A DNA stretch of 64,000 nucleotides from Armatimonadota bacterium (lineage in GTDB: Bacteria > Armatimonadota > JAAZEB01), in contig JAAZEM010000136.1 of NCBI GenBank assembly GCA_012512265.1, forward strand, positions 1 through 64,000. The letters run 5' to 3'. Made by a program: the position numbers and the translations under genes. Position 1 is the first letter of the stretch; every line of letters begins with the position of its first letter. The notes beneath the pieces are model-generated. The model did not search any database. It saw only the letters and a list, made by a program, of their open reading frames with translations, and had not been told where the DNA came from. This document shows, one piece after another, positions 50,953 to 59,527 of the stretch.

Positions 50953-52947
50953 ATGGCTCGCATCGGTGTCTTTGTCTGCCATTGTGGTGAGAATATCGCG
51001 CGCACGGTGGATTGCGCGAAGGTGGCGGAGTTCGCCTCGCGGCTCCCCGGGGTCGTGCATGCCGTGGACTACCGCTACATGTGCTCCGATCCGGGCCAGC
51101 GGCTGATCCAGGAGGCGATCCGGGAGAAGAACCTCACCGGCGTAGTCGTCGCGTCGTGCAGCCCGCACATGCACGAGGTTACCTTCCGGCGGGCCGTGCA
51201 ACGCGCCGGGCTCAATCCCTTCCTCTGCGAGATGGCCAACATCCGCGAGCAGTGCTCCTGGGTGCATCAGGACCGCGAGGAGGCCACGGAGAAGGCGTGT
51301 GAACTGGTCCACCTCATGGTGGAGAAGGTGAAGTGGAACCAGCCCCTGGAACCGATTCGGGTGCCAATGACCCGCAAGGCGCTTGTGATCGGTGGCGGCA
51401 TCGCCGGGATCCAGGCCGCGCTCGATATCGCCAACGGCGGGCGCGAGGTGATCCTCGTCGAGAAGGAGCCGTCTATCGGCGGGCACATGGCGCAGCTCTC
51501 GGAGACCTTCCCCACCCTCGACTGCTCGCAATGTATCATGACGCCGCGCATGGTGGAGGTGAAGAACCACCCGCGGATCACGCTCTACACCTACTCCGAG
51601 GTGGAGTCAGTCGATGGCTACATCGGCAACTTCGAGGTGAAGATCCGCAAGAAGGCGCGCTCGGTGGACGAGAACCTGTGCACCGGCTGCGGCGAGTGCC
51701 AGACGAAGTGCCCCCAGGGCAAGTCGAAAACCACCCAGATCCCCAACGAGTTTGACATGGGCCTCAGCCGGCGGCCAGCCATCTTTGTGCCGTTCCCGCA
51801 GGCGGTGCCGAACGTGCCGGTCATCGACCGCGCGCACTGCCGCTATTTCGAGGATGGCAAGTGCGGCGTCTGCAAGAAGGTCTGCCCCGCGGGCGCCGTG
51901 GACTTCGAGCAGGAGGATCAGGTCATCACAGAGACCGTGGGCGCCATCATCGTGGCTACAGGCTATGACGTGATGCCGGCTTCCCACTACGGCGAGTATG
52001 GCGGCGGCCGCTACGCCGACGTGATCGACGGCCTCCAGTTCGAGCGCCTGCTTAGCGCCTCGGGCCCGACCGGCGGCGAGCCGCGCCGCCCCTCCGACGG
52101 CAAGGTGCCGGAGACAGTCGTCTTCGTCGCCTGCGCCGGCTCGCGCGACCCGGCGCATGGGGTGGGCTACTGCTCGAAGATCTGCTGCATGTATACGGCC
52201 AAGCACGCGATGCTCTATAAGCACAAGGTGCATCACGGCCAGGCCTACGTCTTCTACATGGATATTCGCGCGGGCGGCAAAAATTACGACGAGTTCGTGC
52301 GCCGCGCCATCGAGGAGGAGGGTGCCGTCTACCTCCGCGGCCGCGTCTCGCGCATCTATGAGAAGGACGGCAAGCTGATTGTCAAGGGCGCGGATACGCT
52401 CAGCGGCTCTCCCGTCGAGATCGAGGCCGACCTGGTGGTGCTCGCGACCGCGGTGCAGCCGCGCGATGGCGCCGAGGCGCTGGCGCAGATGCTGAAGGTG
52501 CCCTACGACGGCTATTGCTTCCTCAGCGAGGCGCACCCGAAACTGCGCCCGGTAGAGACCAACTCTTCCGGCGTCTATCTGGCCGGCGCGTGCCAGGCGC
52601 CGAAGGATATTCCGGAGACGGTGGCCCAGGCGAGTGCCGCCGCAGGCAAGGTCCTCGGCCTCTTCTCCGTAGAAGAGATGGAGCGCGAGCCGACCGTTTC
52701 GAGGATCAACGAGCGCACCTGCATCGGGTGTTTCGATTGCGAGCGCGTCTGCCCGTTCGGCGCCATCGAGCGCAAGGAGATTCGCGACCGCCAGGGCAAT
52801 CTGGTGAAGCTCGTCTCGCACGTCAACCCGGGCGTCTGCGCCGGTTGCGGGGCGTGCGTTACCACCTGCCGCAGCGGCAGCGCCGATCTGGCCGGCTTCA
52901 GCGACGAGCAGGTCATGGCCCAAATCGCGGCTTTGGGAGTCGGTTGA
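50953..52947 (+). CDS. hdrA: Heterodisulfide reductase subunit A (bifurcating flavoprotein)
   Basis: A 664-residue HdrA. N-terminal domain with GVFVCHCGENIARTVD, SSCSPHMHE-like and CDSP regions. The FAD-binding Rossmann motif is KALVIGGGIAGIQAALDIANGGREV, with DCSQCIMTPRMVE next. Four cluster regions: CTGCGECQTKCPQGK, CRYFEDGKCGVCKKVCP, CIGCFDCERVCP and CAGCGACVTTCRSG. The FAD is the site of electron bifurcation. Length matches bacterial HdrA with one or two appended ferredoxin modules. Start ATG 50953. Confidence 0.94.
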   Translation: MARIGVFVCHCGENIARTVDCAKVAEFASRLPGVVHAVDYRYMCSDPGQRLIQEAIREKNLTGVVVASCSPHMHEVTFRRAVQRAGLNPFLCEMANIREQCSWVHQDREEATEKACELVHLMVEKVKWNQPLEPIRVPMTRKALVIGGGIAGIQAALDIANGGREVILVEKEPSIGGHMAQLSETFPTLDCSQCIMTPRMVEVKNHPRITLYTYSEVESVDGYIGNFEVKIRKKARSVDENLCTGCGECQTKCPQGKSKTTQIPNEFDMGLSRRPAIFVPFPQAVPNVPVIDRAHCRYFEDGKCGVCKKVCPAGAVDFEQEDQVITETVGAIIVATGYDVMPASHYGEYGGGRYADVIDGLQFERLLSASGPTGGEPRRPSDGKVPETVVFVACAGSRDPAHGVGYCSKICCMYTAKHAMLYKHKVHHGQAYVFYMDIRAGGKNYDEFVRRAIEEEGAVYLRGRVSRIYEKDGKLIVKGADTLSGSPVEIEADLVVLATAVQPRDGAEALAQMLKVPYDGYCFLSEAHPKLRPVETNSSGVYLAGACQAPKDIPETVAQASAAAGKVLGLFSVEEMEREPTVSRINERTCIGCFDCERVCPFGAIERKEIRDRQGNLVKLVSHVNPGVCAGCGACVTTCRSGSADLAGFSDEQVMAQIAALGVG

Positions 52948-52984
52948 GTGGCGGCAGCCAGAAGGCAAAGGTGCATAAAGGTAC

Positions 52985-54349
52985 ATGATGGGTGATACGT
53001 TTGAACCGAGGATAGCGGCGTTCGTGTGCAACTGGTGCACCTACACCGGGGCAGACCTGGCAGGCACCAGCCGGCTGCCCTACGCATCCAATGTGCGGAT
53101 TATCCGGCTCCCGTGCACCGGGCGCATCAGCCCGCTCTTCATCCTGAAAGCGTTCGAGCAGGGCGCCGACGGCGTGATCGTCTCCGGGTGCCACCCGGGC
53201 GATTGCCACTATACCGCCGGCAACTACCATGCCCGGCGCAAGTACACCGTCTTCCGCGAGCTGCTCCACTTCCTCGGCATTGAGCCAGAGCGGATCACCT
53301 TCTCGTGGGTCTCCGCCGCCGAGGGGAAGAAGTGGGCGGATCTCGTGAATGAGGTGACGGCGACCGTGCGCCGGCTCGGGCCGCGCCCGGCGGCGTGGGG
53401 CGAGCCGATCATCGGCGCGGATGGTTCGGTCGCCGTGCCCGCGCTGAAGCCGCCCGCGCCGATTCGCTATGAGGCGCCGTCAGAGAAGTTCGCGGCGCAA
53501 ACCGAGGCGCTGCGCGAGAAGGCGCGCGAGCTGCTGGAATCCGGCCGGGTGGAAGTGGTGATCGGCTATGGCGAGGGCACGCTGCCCGGCAGCGTCCGCC
53601 CCGTCTTTATCAAGCGCCCAGAGGATGTGGAGCGCCTGATCTGGAACGAGCACTGCCACCACAATCTGAGCGTCTATGCCGCCCGCGAGATCGCTGCGCA
53701 CCCCGGCAAGGTCGCGCTCGTGGTCAAGGGATGCGACGAGCTGAGCATCGTCGGCCTGATCCAGGAGAACCGGTTTGCCGCCGAGGACGTGGTCCTAATC
53801 GGGATGGGGTGCCACGGCATGGCCGACGCCTACGGCGCGGTGCAGATCCGGTGCGCCGCATGCACGGTGCGCACGCCATCCTTCGCCAGCGAGGTGATCG
53901 GCGAGGCGACCCCGGCACCTGCCGGGACCAATCCCGCGGCAGAAGTGGTGGCCCAGCTCGACGCGCTCGCGCCTGCCGAGCGCTGGAATTTCTGGCAGAC
54001 GCAGATCCAGCACTGCCTGAAATGCTATGCCTGCCGCGCGGCCTGCCCGCTCTGCTCGTGCGACCGGTGTATCGTGGAGAAGACTCAGCCCCGTTGGATT
54101 CCACCGCAGGCGGATGGGCCGGGTAACCTGTCGTGGAGCGCCGTGCGCGCCTGGCACCTCGCGGGCCGATGCGTAGGATGCGGCGCGTGCATGGAGGCGT
54201 GCCCCGCGGGCATCCCGCTCTACCTCCTCAACCTGAAGATAGCACAGGTGGTCAAAGAGGCGTTTGACTACGAGCCGGGACGCGATCCTGAGGCGGCGCC
54301 GCCGCTCACCACCTATCGCGAGGACGACAAACAGGAGTTCATCCGTTGA
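52985..54349 (+). CDS. MvhD-type Fe-S subunit fused to FrhB-like ferredoxin domain
   Basis: A 454-residue fusion. Residues 8-145 are an MvhD/FlxD domain (VCNWCTYTGADLAGTSRLPY, IIRLPCTGRISPLFILKAFEQGADGVIVSGCHPGDCHYTAGN), which passes electrons into HdrA. Residues about 160-454 are an FrhB-like region (VEVVIGYGEGTLPGSVRP, NLSVYAARE, CDELSIVGLI) with two ferredoxin modules: CLKCYACRAACPLCSCDRC and CVGCGACMEACPAG. It is the entry subunit linking the reductase to an external donor. Two ATG starts (52985/52988) sit after AAAGG. It overlaps the next gene by four bases (TTGA). Confidence 0.88.
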   Translation: MMGDTFEPRIAAFVCNWCTYTGADLAGTSRLPYASNVRIIRLPCTGRISPLFILKAFEQGADGVIVSGCHPGDCHYTAGNYHARRKYTVFRELLHFLGIEPERITFSWVSAAEGKKWADLVNEVTATVRRLGPRPAAWGEPIIGADGSVAVPALKPPAPIRYEAPSEKFAAQTEALREKARELLESGRVEVVIGYGEGTLPGSVRPVFIKRPEDVERLIWNEHCHHNLSVYAAREIAAHPGKVALVVKGCDELSIVGLIQENRFAAEDVVLIGMGCHGMADAYGAVQIRCAACTVRTPSFASEVIGEATPAPAGTNPAAEVVAQLDALAPAERWNFWQTQIQHCLKCYACRAACPLCSCDRCIVEKTQPRWIPPQADGPGNLSWSAVRAWHLAGRCVGCGACMEACPAGIPLYLLNLKIAQVVKEAFDYEPGRDPEAAPPLTTYREDDKQEFIR

Positions 54350-55407
54350 GCCGAAAAGCACTCAAGGCACAATCATTGCGGCCCTTGCTCGAGGCCGTCC
54401 GAAGCGACGCCGCTCGGATGGTGGCGCCGGTTGAGGAGGCCGGGAAGCGCCTCTTCCGTGAGGTCGAGACGGTCGAGGCGATCACCTTCGACGAGGGAAA
54501 CACCGTCTGGTCGTTCAAGGAGTTCCTCTTCCCGCGGGCAGAGACGCTCTTCCGCTATCGTCTGAAGAACACCGGGATCGAGCTGGAGGAGCCGGCACTG
54601 CCCGAAGGAGAGACGGTCATCTTCGGGGCGCGCCCGTGCGACGCGGCGAGCGTGGCGCTGCTCGATGCCGTCTTCGCCCCCGGCGGGCGGAAGATGCCCG
54701 ACGGCCGGGTGGAGCCAGATGACCCGTTCTACCCGCGGCGGCGCGCGCAGACGACGATCATCGGTGTCTCGTGCGCCGAGCCGGGCCCGGCGTGTTTCTG
54801 CACCGCGGTTGGTCTCTCCCCCACCGGCACCCTGGGAAGCGACGTGCTCCTCACGCGTGTGGGCGAGGAGTACCTGGTGGAAGCGTCCACGGAGAAGGGC
54901 GAGCGCTTCCTGGAGCAGTACGCCCAGTTCCTGACGGAGACCGAGGCAACGAAGTCGGAAGTGACCGCTGCCGCCGAGGCGAAGATCCGGCGCACCGATC
55001 CAGTGCGCATCGATCTAGACGCGCCGTTGCCGGAGCTGTTCAAGAGCGCCCGCCTGGAGGAGATGGCGCGTGCCTGCCTGGGGTGCGGGGCGTGCGCGTT
55101 CATCTGCCCCACCTGCCACTGCTTCGACATCGCCGATGAGGGCAACGCGGTGAGCGGCAGCCGCTGCAAGTTCTGGGACTCCTGCGGGCAGGCGTGCTTC
55201 ACCATGCATACCTCCGGGCACAACCCGCGCCCGAACCAGCCCTCGCGCTACCGCAATCGCCTGCTCCATAAGCTGCGCTACATCCCGGAGCGGTTCGGCG
55301 TGCATGGGTGCGTTGGCTGCGGGCGTTGTGCCCTCACCTGCCCAGTGAACATGGATATCTACGAAGTGGCAAGGGCTGTCGAGGACGAGCGCGAAACGCG
55401 CCTGTGA
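54346..55407 (+). CDS. 4Fe-4S dicluster subunit, AsrA/FlxB-like
   Basis: A 353-residue protein. The N-terminal region LPEGETVIFGARPCDAASVALLDAVF resembles the AsrA/hydrogenase beta-type subunit, followed by CAEPGPACFCTAVG. The C-terminal ferredoxin motifs are CLGCGACAFICPTCHC (about 241-256) and CVGCGRCALTCPVN. In related operons it carries electrons between the NAD(P)H-oxidising flavoprotein and the Hdr core. It starts with TTG overlapping the previous stop and is followed by a 6-bp gap to the flavoprotein gene. Confidence 0.85.
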   Translation: MSRKALKAQSLRPLLEAVRSDAARMVAPVEEAGKRLFREVETVEAITFDEGNTVWSFKEFLFPRAETLFRYRLKNTGIELEEPALPEGETVIFGARPCDAASVALLDAVFAPGGRKMPDGRVEPDDPFYPRRRAQTTIIGVSCAEPGPACFCTAVGLSPTGTLGSDVLLTRVGEEYLVEASTEKGERFLEQYAQFLTETEATKSEVTAAAEAKIRRTDPVRIDLDAPLPELFKSARLEEMARACLGCGACAFICPTCHCFDIADEGNAVSGSRCKFWDSCGQACFTMHTSGHNPRPNQPSRYRNRLLHKLRYIPERFGVHGCVGCGRCALTCPVNMDIYEVARAVEDERETRL

Positions 55408-55413
55408 GCAATC

Positions 55414-56253
55414 ATGGCTAACATCTATCTCCCTTACTTGATGACGATTGCCGAGGTCCGCGACGAGACCCCGGATGTAAAGAGCTTCCGCCTGGAGTTT
55501 CAGGATGAGGCGGCGCGCGAGTCGTTCCGGTTCAAGGCGGGGCAGTTCGCGCTCTACTCCGTCTTTGGACAGGGTGAGTGCGTCTTCTGCATTGCCAGTC
55601 CGGATACGCGCCCCGGCTACGTGGAGTGCAGCTTCAGCTACCGGTGGGGCGGCAAGGTGACCACGGCGCTGAGCAAGCTGGGCGTGGGTGACACGGTCGG
55701 CTTCCGCGGCCCCTATGGCAACTGGTTCCCCATCGACCGGATGAAGGGGAAGAACCTCGTCTTCATCGGTGGCGGCATCGGCATGGCGCCCATCCGCTCC
55801 ATCTTCGAGACATGCCTCGACCAGCGCGCCGAGTTCGGCGATATCCTGCTCCTCAACGGCGCGCGCAGCGTCGCCGACATGGTTTACAAGCCGCAGATGG
55901 AGGAATGGATCGCCCGTCCGGACATCACCTGCGTCAAGACGGTGGACCCGGGAGGCGAGACGCCGGATTGGGATGGGAAGGTCGGGCTGATCCCCAAGGT
56001 GCTCGAGGAGGTGGCCCCGTCCAGCAAGGATGCCCTCGCCCTCGTCTGCGGGCCGCCGATCCTGATCAAGTTCGCGCTGCAATCGCTGGAGAAGCTCGGG
56101 TTCACCAAGGAGCAGGTTTACACCACCCTTGAGAACCGAATGAAGTGCGGGATCGGGCAGTGCGGCCGGTGCAACATCGGCGGGTGCTACGTCTGCAAGG
56201 ACGGTCCTGTCTTCAGCGCCGCCGAGCTAGACAAACTCCCGCCCGAGTTTTGA
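55414..56253 (+). CDS. NAD(P)H-binding FAD subunit, AsrB/FlxA-like
   Basis: A 279-residue ferredoxin-reductase-type flavoprotein. FAD domain: FKAGQFALYSVFGQGECVFCIAS. NAD(P) domain: LVFIGGGIGMAPIRSIFE, and PPILIKFALQSL near the C-terminus. The terminal motif CGIGQCGRCNIGGCYVCKDGPVF supplies four cysteines for a 2Fe-2S cluster, as in PyrK and AsrB. It would oxidise NADH or NADPH (or reduce NAD+), feeding the Hdr bifurcating complex. Last gene of the operon. Confidence 0.9.
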   Translation: MANIYLPYLMTIAEVRDETPDVKSFRLEFQDEAARESFRFKAGQFALYSVFGQGECVFCIASPDTRPGYVECSFSYRWGGKVTTALSKLGVGDTVGFRGPYGNWFPIDRMKGKNLVFIGGGIGMAPIRSIFETCLDQRAEFGDILLLNGARSVADMVYKPQMEEWIARPDITCVKTVDPGGETPDWDGKVGLIPKVLEEVAPSSKDALALVCGPPILIKFALQSLEKLGFTKEQVYTTLENRMKCGIGQCGRCNIGGCYVCKDGPVFSAAELDKLPPEF

Positions 56254-56265
56254 GTTAGGGTGCCA

Positions 56266-56301
56266 GGAAGGAGCGCGGCGCTAAAGCACTGCGCTCCTTC
56301 C
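56266..56301 (+). terminator. Hairpin after the hdr operon
   Basis: GGAAGGAGCGC pairs with GCGCTCCTTCC across a 14-nt loop, 12 nt after the last stop. Likely terminator. It also forms the first hairpin of diverged MITE copy C. Confidence 0.7.
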
Positions 56302-56445
56302 CGGCAAAGCCCCTTCGGGGCTCATCCTCCCAACCCACTGCCACCCCCGGTTAGCCGCGGGTTCAGGCTAGCCCAGCCCGGGCGAAGGTTAACCACCGTG
56401 CGCCGGGTTGCGCGCCGGCATTGATGCTTTGGAGTCCAGTTCGGG
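56266..56445. repeat. Diverged MITE-like copy C
   Basis: Shares the order of conserved blocks with copies B and D: a hairpin, GGCAAAGCCCCTTCGGGGCT, TCCTCCCA, CCCAGCCCGG and GCGCCGGGTTGCGCGC. The terminal inverted repeats are missing or decayed. CCGGTTAG-CGCG links it to copy D. Lies between the convergent hdr and glycosidase operons. Confidence 0.5.
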
Positions 56446-56487
56446 AAGGGGCGAGGGTCGCCCGGAACGGGTCCTCGCCCCCTCTCT

Positions 56488-59448
56488 CTATTCCAGCCAG
56501 ACCGCGGTGCTCTCGCCCGGGCCCAGGCGCACCGTGAAGGAGACTCCCTCGCCGTCACGCTTCAAGGCGATCGGATAGCCACCGTCGACCGTCAAATCGA
56601 CGGCGCGGTTTGCCGCCCGGGCGACGCGGACCTGCTCCTCAACCGGGGCATCGAGGTCCGGATTGAGCAGGAAGAGCGTCCGCCCGCCGTCTTCCGTCAC
56701 ACGGGGCACCACGATCAGCCGGCCGGCCACCGGCCACGCCTCGCGCTTCGTCCGGCGGGTGATCCGCTCCAGGAGCGCCTTCCCACCGTTCTCCACGGCG
56801 ACGCCCGCCATCGACGCGCAGGCCACCCACTCACCCTGGCCGCAGCGGGCGATGGCCATCGGTGTTTCCGGAGCCGCGGGGCCGGCAGCCTGCCAGGCCG
56901 CTTCCACTTTCGCCCAATCGGCCTGCTGAGATGCCTCGCGCACGGCACGGACGAGGGTGCCCGAGGGCCGGGCCAGTTCATCGTGAGTGCCCGGCTCGCC
57001 ACAGGCGATGAGGAGGCCACCATCCCGGACGTATTTCGCCAGGGCCTGCTGGAGGTCGGCGGCGAGATAGCGCGCTTTCGGGAGAATCACCACGTCGAAC
57101 TCCGCCAGGCGCGCCCGGCCATTCAGGAAGTACTCCTCCGGAAGCAGCTCGTAGAGGATTCCGTTCCCGTAGAGGAGGCGGTGGATACCTAGAATCTCGG
57201 CGAAGACGCCCTGCTCCGGGCGCTCGTTGCGCATGCTGGCCGAAGGCTGGAGCACCAGGACGCGCTGCGGGGGAATCTCGCTGTGCGTGAGCGCCCAGTC
57301 GAGCTTCTCCATCTTCTGCTTGGCCACGGCGAGCGCTGGCGCGCAGTAGCGCATCGTGGTCACGTCGTAGCGCGGGTTCATCCAGTTGCCGTTGTAGGTG
57401 AAGATATAGGCGCCCGTAGTGTAGGAGTACCACTTCATCTGGAGAGAGCGCCCCCAGATGCACTCCTCGGCGATGTGCCGCTCCAGGCTGCGGCGCTGGA
57501 CCACCTCGTCATCGGCGCGCGGGTCCTGCAGCCCCCAGAAGTCCTCCATGTAGCCCAGCCCGCGCCGGTGATACCGGTTGAGCGAATTGAGGTAGAGGTT
57601 CATCAGCTGCATCTGGGGCGCGCCGCGATGGTACGAAAGGACGTCGCACGTCTCGAAGATCCGCGCCCCGTTGATCGCGCTGAGCAGCCCGCTATGCCGG
57701 GCCACCACCGGCTTGTTGGGATCGCCCGCCTTGAGCGAGTCGTAGATCAGCTTCAGGTAGTCGATGTAGGCGTCGTCGCGGAACGCCTCGAACTCAGCCA
57801 CCAGGGGCGTAGCCTCCCGCCCGCGCTGCGCGTAGGCATCGGGCGGCGGCTCGATGGAGTCGAACCCGGCGTACTTTGTCCCCCACACCCGGTTGAGTGC
57901 CTCGATGCTCGGATAGCGCGCTTTCAGATAGGCGCGGAACGCCTGCACCGCGTGGGGGCCATAGCCGGTTTCGCGCCGGCCCTTGCTGGTGGTGAAGTCG
58001 GGATAGGCCTCCTGCGCCACCTCATGGAAGAGGATGCGCGGCTCGTTCTTGCAGAAGGTGGCATACCGCGTCAGGTAGTCGCGGATATACTCGCGGACCG
58101 CCGGGTGGAACCAGTTGAGCGAGTGCTCGTTGCCCCGGCTGCCACCCTTGAGACCATCCCACGAGACCTTGAAGAAGTCCGGCTCGTCGCGATACTTCTC
58201 CACCAGCCACTTCGGGGCGTAGAGGTACTCGTGGATGCCGAACATCAGATAGCTGAAGGTGCTGGGATAGCCCTGTGCCTCGAGCGAATCGCACGCGGCG
58301 GTGATGTTGCTAAAGTCGATCTCCGTCTCGGTGTGCACCTTGGGCGCGCCCGGGGCGCTGGAGTGAAACTCCAGGTCGAACGGGCGCTCGTACTCCGCGA
58401 ACGCGGTGGGGCTCCAAACGCCGAAGAGGAGGCGGTTCATCCGCCCATCCGGGCGAATTGGGGCGATGTCGCGCGATTGTCGACCCAGCCATTTCGGCAG
58501 CGCGGGCGGCTTCGCCGGGCGAACCTCGGCCTTCTCGCGCGCGACGCCGGCTTCCAGGTCAGCCAGCGCCTTCTCCAGGGCGGCAGCGCTCTTCTCGAAA
58601 GCCGCCCACTCCCCTTCCTTGCCAGAGCGGAACGCCGTTCCATACGCCAGGAATGCCTCGTTCAGGCGCGCCTCAGTCGCCTCGAATAGACGGCGCGCCC
58701 GCGCCGGGCCCGGCTTCCCCGCGTAGTGGAGGCAGCGCTCCAGCTCGCGCAGCTCCGCCTCGGCAAACGCCGACCGGAGGAGGAGATCGTTGTACCGCTT
58801 TGACATGCGGTAGATGGTGTTGTTCTCCTCTTTATGCTTCGTGAAGCGCTGGAGCGGCCCGGAGCCGATCTCCACGCCCACCGTCAGGTTGGTCCAGACG
58901 TCCGGGTTCAGCTCGCTCGCCGGGCCCAGGCGTTCGATGCGAATGTCATCGAACCACACGCGGCCCACGGCGTACTCCACCCCGAGGAGGAACTGCCACT
59001 CGCGGACCCCCTTGGGCGTCATGAAGAGGCCCGACCAGCGGACCCACTCCCCCTCGGGCACGCGCCGGAGCTGCGTTGGCCGGGCGCGCTGCAGGATGGC
59101 GTTGTTGTCTCCACCCCGGTAGTTGATCGCGTAGCTGATGGCAGAGTCGGGCACGCTGGCGTCCTTGCGAATCGCCACCGAGATCCGATAGACGACCTCG
59201 TGTTCAAAGTTGGGGGTGGCGATGACGGCGAAGGCGCGGTCGCTACTGCGCACGGCGGTCACGCGAAGCGACTGCCGGCCGTTGCGCACCACTTCCCGGT
59301 CGATCTCCAGGCGCGATTGGGACTCGGTGGGCCAGAGGCTCCAACCGAGCTGGGCATCCTCAAAGTCCTGATTGGGCAACAGGGTGAGCGGCGCGCTTCT
59401 GGCGGCACCGCCGATCATCAACAAGCCGATGAGGAGGAAGTATCTCAT
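56488..59448 (-). CDS. Secreted GH42-like beta-galactosidase/glycosidase
   Basis: A 986-residue exported enzyme. Sec signal 1-18 (MRYFLLIGLLMIGGAARS), then a CBM4/9-like beta-sandwich (NQDFEDAQLGWSLWPTES, about 25-180), a helical linker, and a TIM barrel of GH42 type (NRLLFGVWSPTAFAEYERPFDLEFH, LTRYATFCKNEPRILFHEVAQEAYPDF). A beta-galactosidase trimerisation/GATase-like domain (VILPKARYLAADLQQALAKYVRDGGLLIACGEP) follows. Probable role is plant or algal polysaccharide breakdown. ATG 59448 has AGGAGAG; the upstream frame has no signal character. Downstream of the next, larger glycosidase gene. Confidence 0.85.
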   Translation of the reverse strand: MRYFLLIGLLMIGGAARSAPLTLLPNQDFEDAQLGWSLWPTESQSRLEIDREVVRNGRQSLRVTAVRSSDRAFAVIATPNFEHEVVYRISVAIRKDASVPDSAISYAINYRGGDNNAILQRARPTQLRRVPEGEWVRWSGLFMTPKGVREWQFLLGVEYAVGRVWFDDIRIERLGPASELNPDVWTNLTVGVEIGSGPLQRFTKHKEENNTIYRMSKRYNDLLLRSAFAEAELRELERCLHYAGKPGPARARRLFEATEARLNEAFLAYGTAFRSGKEGEWAAFEKSAAALEKALADLEAGVAREKAEVRPAKPPALPKWLGRQSRDIAPIRPDGRMNRLLFGVWSPTAFAEYERPFDLEFHSSAPGAPKVHTETEIDFSNITAACDSLEAQGYPSTFSYLMFGIHEYLYAPKWLVEKYRDEPDFFKVSWDGLKGGSRGNEHSLNWFHPAVREYIRDYLTRYATFCKNEPRILFHEVAQEAYPDFTTSKGRRETGYGPHAVQAFRAYLKARYPSIEALNRVWGTKYAGFDSIEPPPDAYAQRGREATPLVAEFEAFRDDAYIDYLKLIYDSLKAGDPNKPVVARHSGLLSAINGARIFETCDVLSYHRGAPQMQLMNLYLNSLNRYHRRGLGYMEDFWGLQDPRADDEVVQRRSLERHIAEECIWGRSLQMKWYSYTTGAYIFTYNGNWMNPRYDVTTMRYCAPALAVAKQKMEKLDWALTHSEIPPQRVLVLQPSASMRNERPEQGVFAEILGIHRLLYGNGILYELLPEEYFLNGRARLAEFDVVILPKARYLAADLQQALAKYVRDGGLLIACGEPGTHDELARPSGTLVRAVREASQQADWAKVEAAWQAAGPAAPETPMAIARCGQGEWVACASMAGVAVENGGKALLERITRRTKREAWPVAGRLIVVPRVTEDGGRTLFLLNPDLDAPVEEQVRVARAANRAVDLTVDGGYPIALKRDGEGVSFTVRLGPGESTAVWLE

Positions 59449-59463
59449 AGTCAGGCTCTCCTC

Positions 59464-59502
59464 GCAAGAGGGCCTCTGTCCCGATGCCAGAGGCCCTCTT
59501 GC
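59464..59502 (-). terminator. 15-bp stem hairpin between glycosidase genes
   Basis: GCAAGAGGGCCTCTG pairs perfectly with CAGAGGCCCTCTTGC across a 9-nt loop, just upstream of the 986-residue gene's ribosome site. Possible attenuator or intercistronic processing site; may also partly terminate the 1437-residue gene. Confidence 0.6.
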
Positions 59503-59527
59503 CACCGTTCTGTCGTTTAGCGCACGC

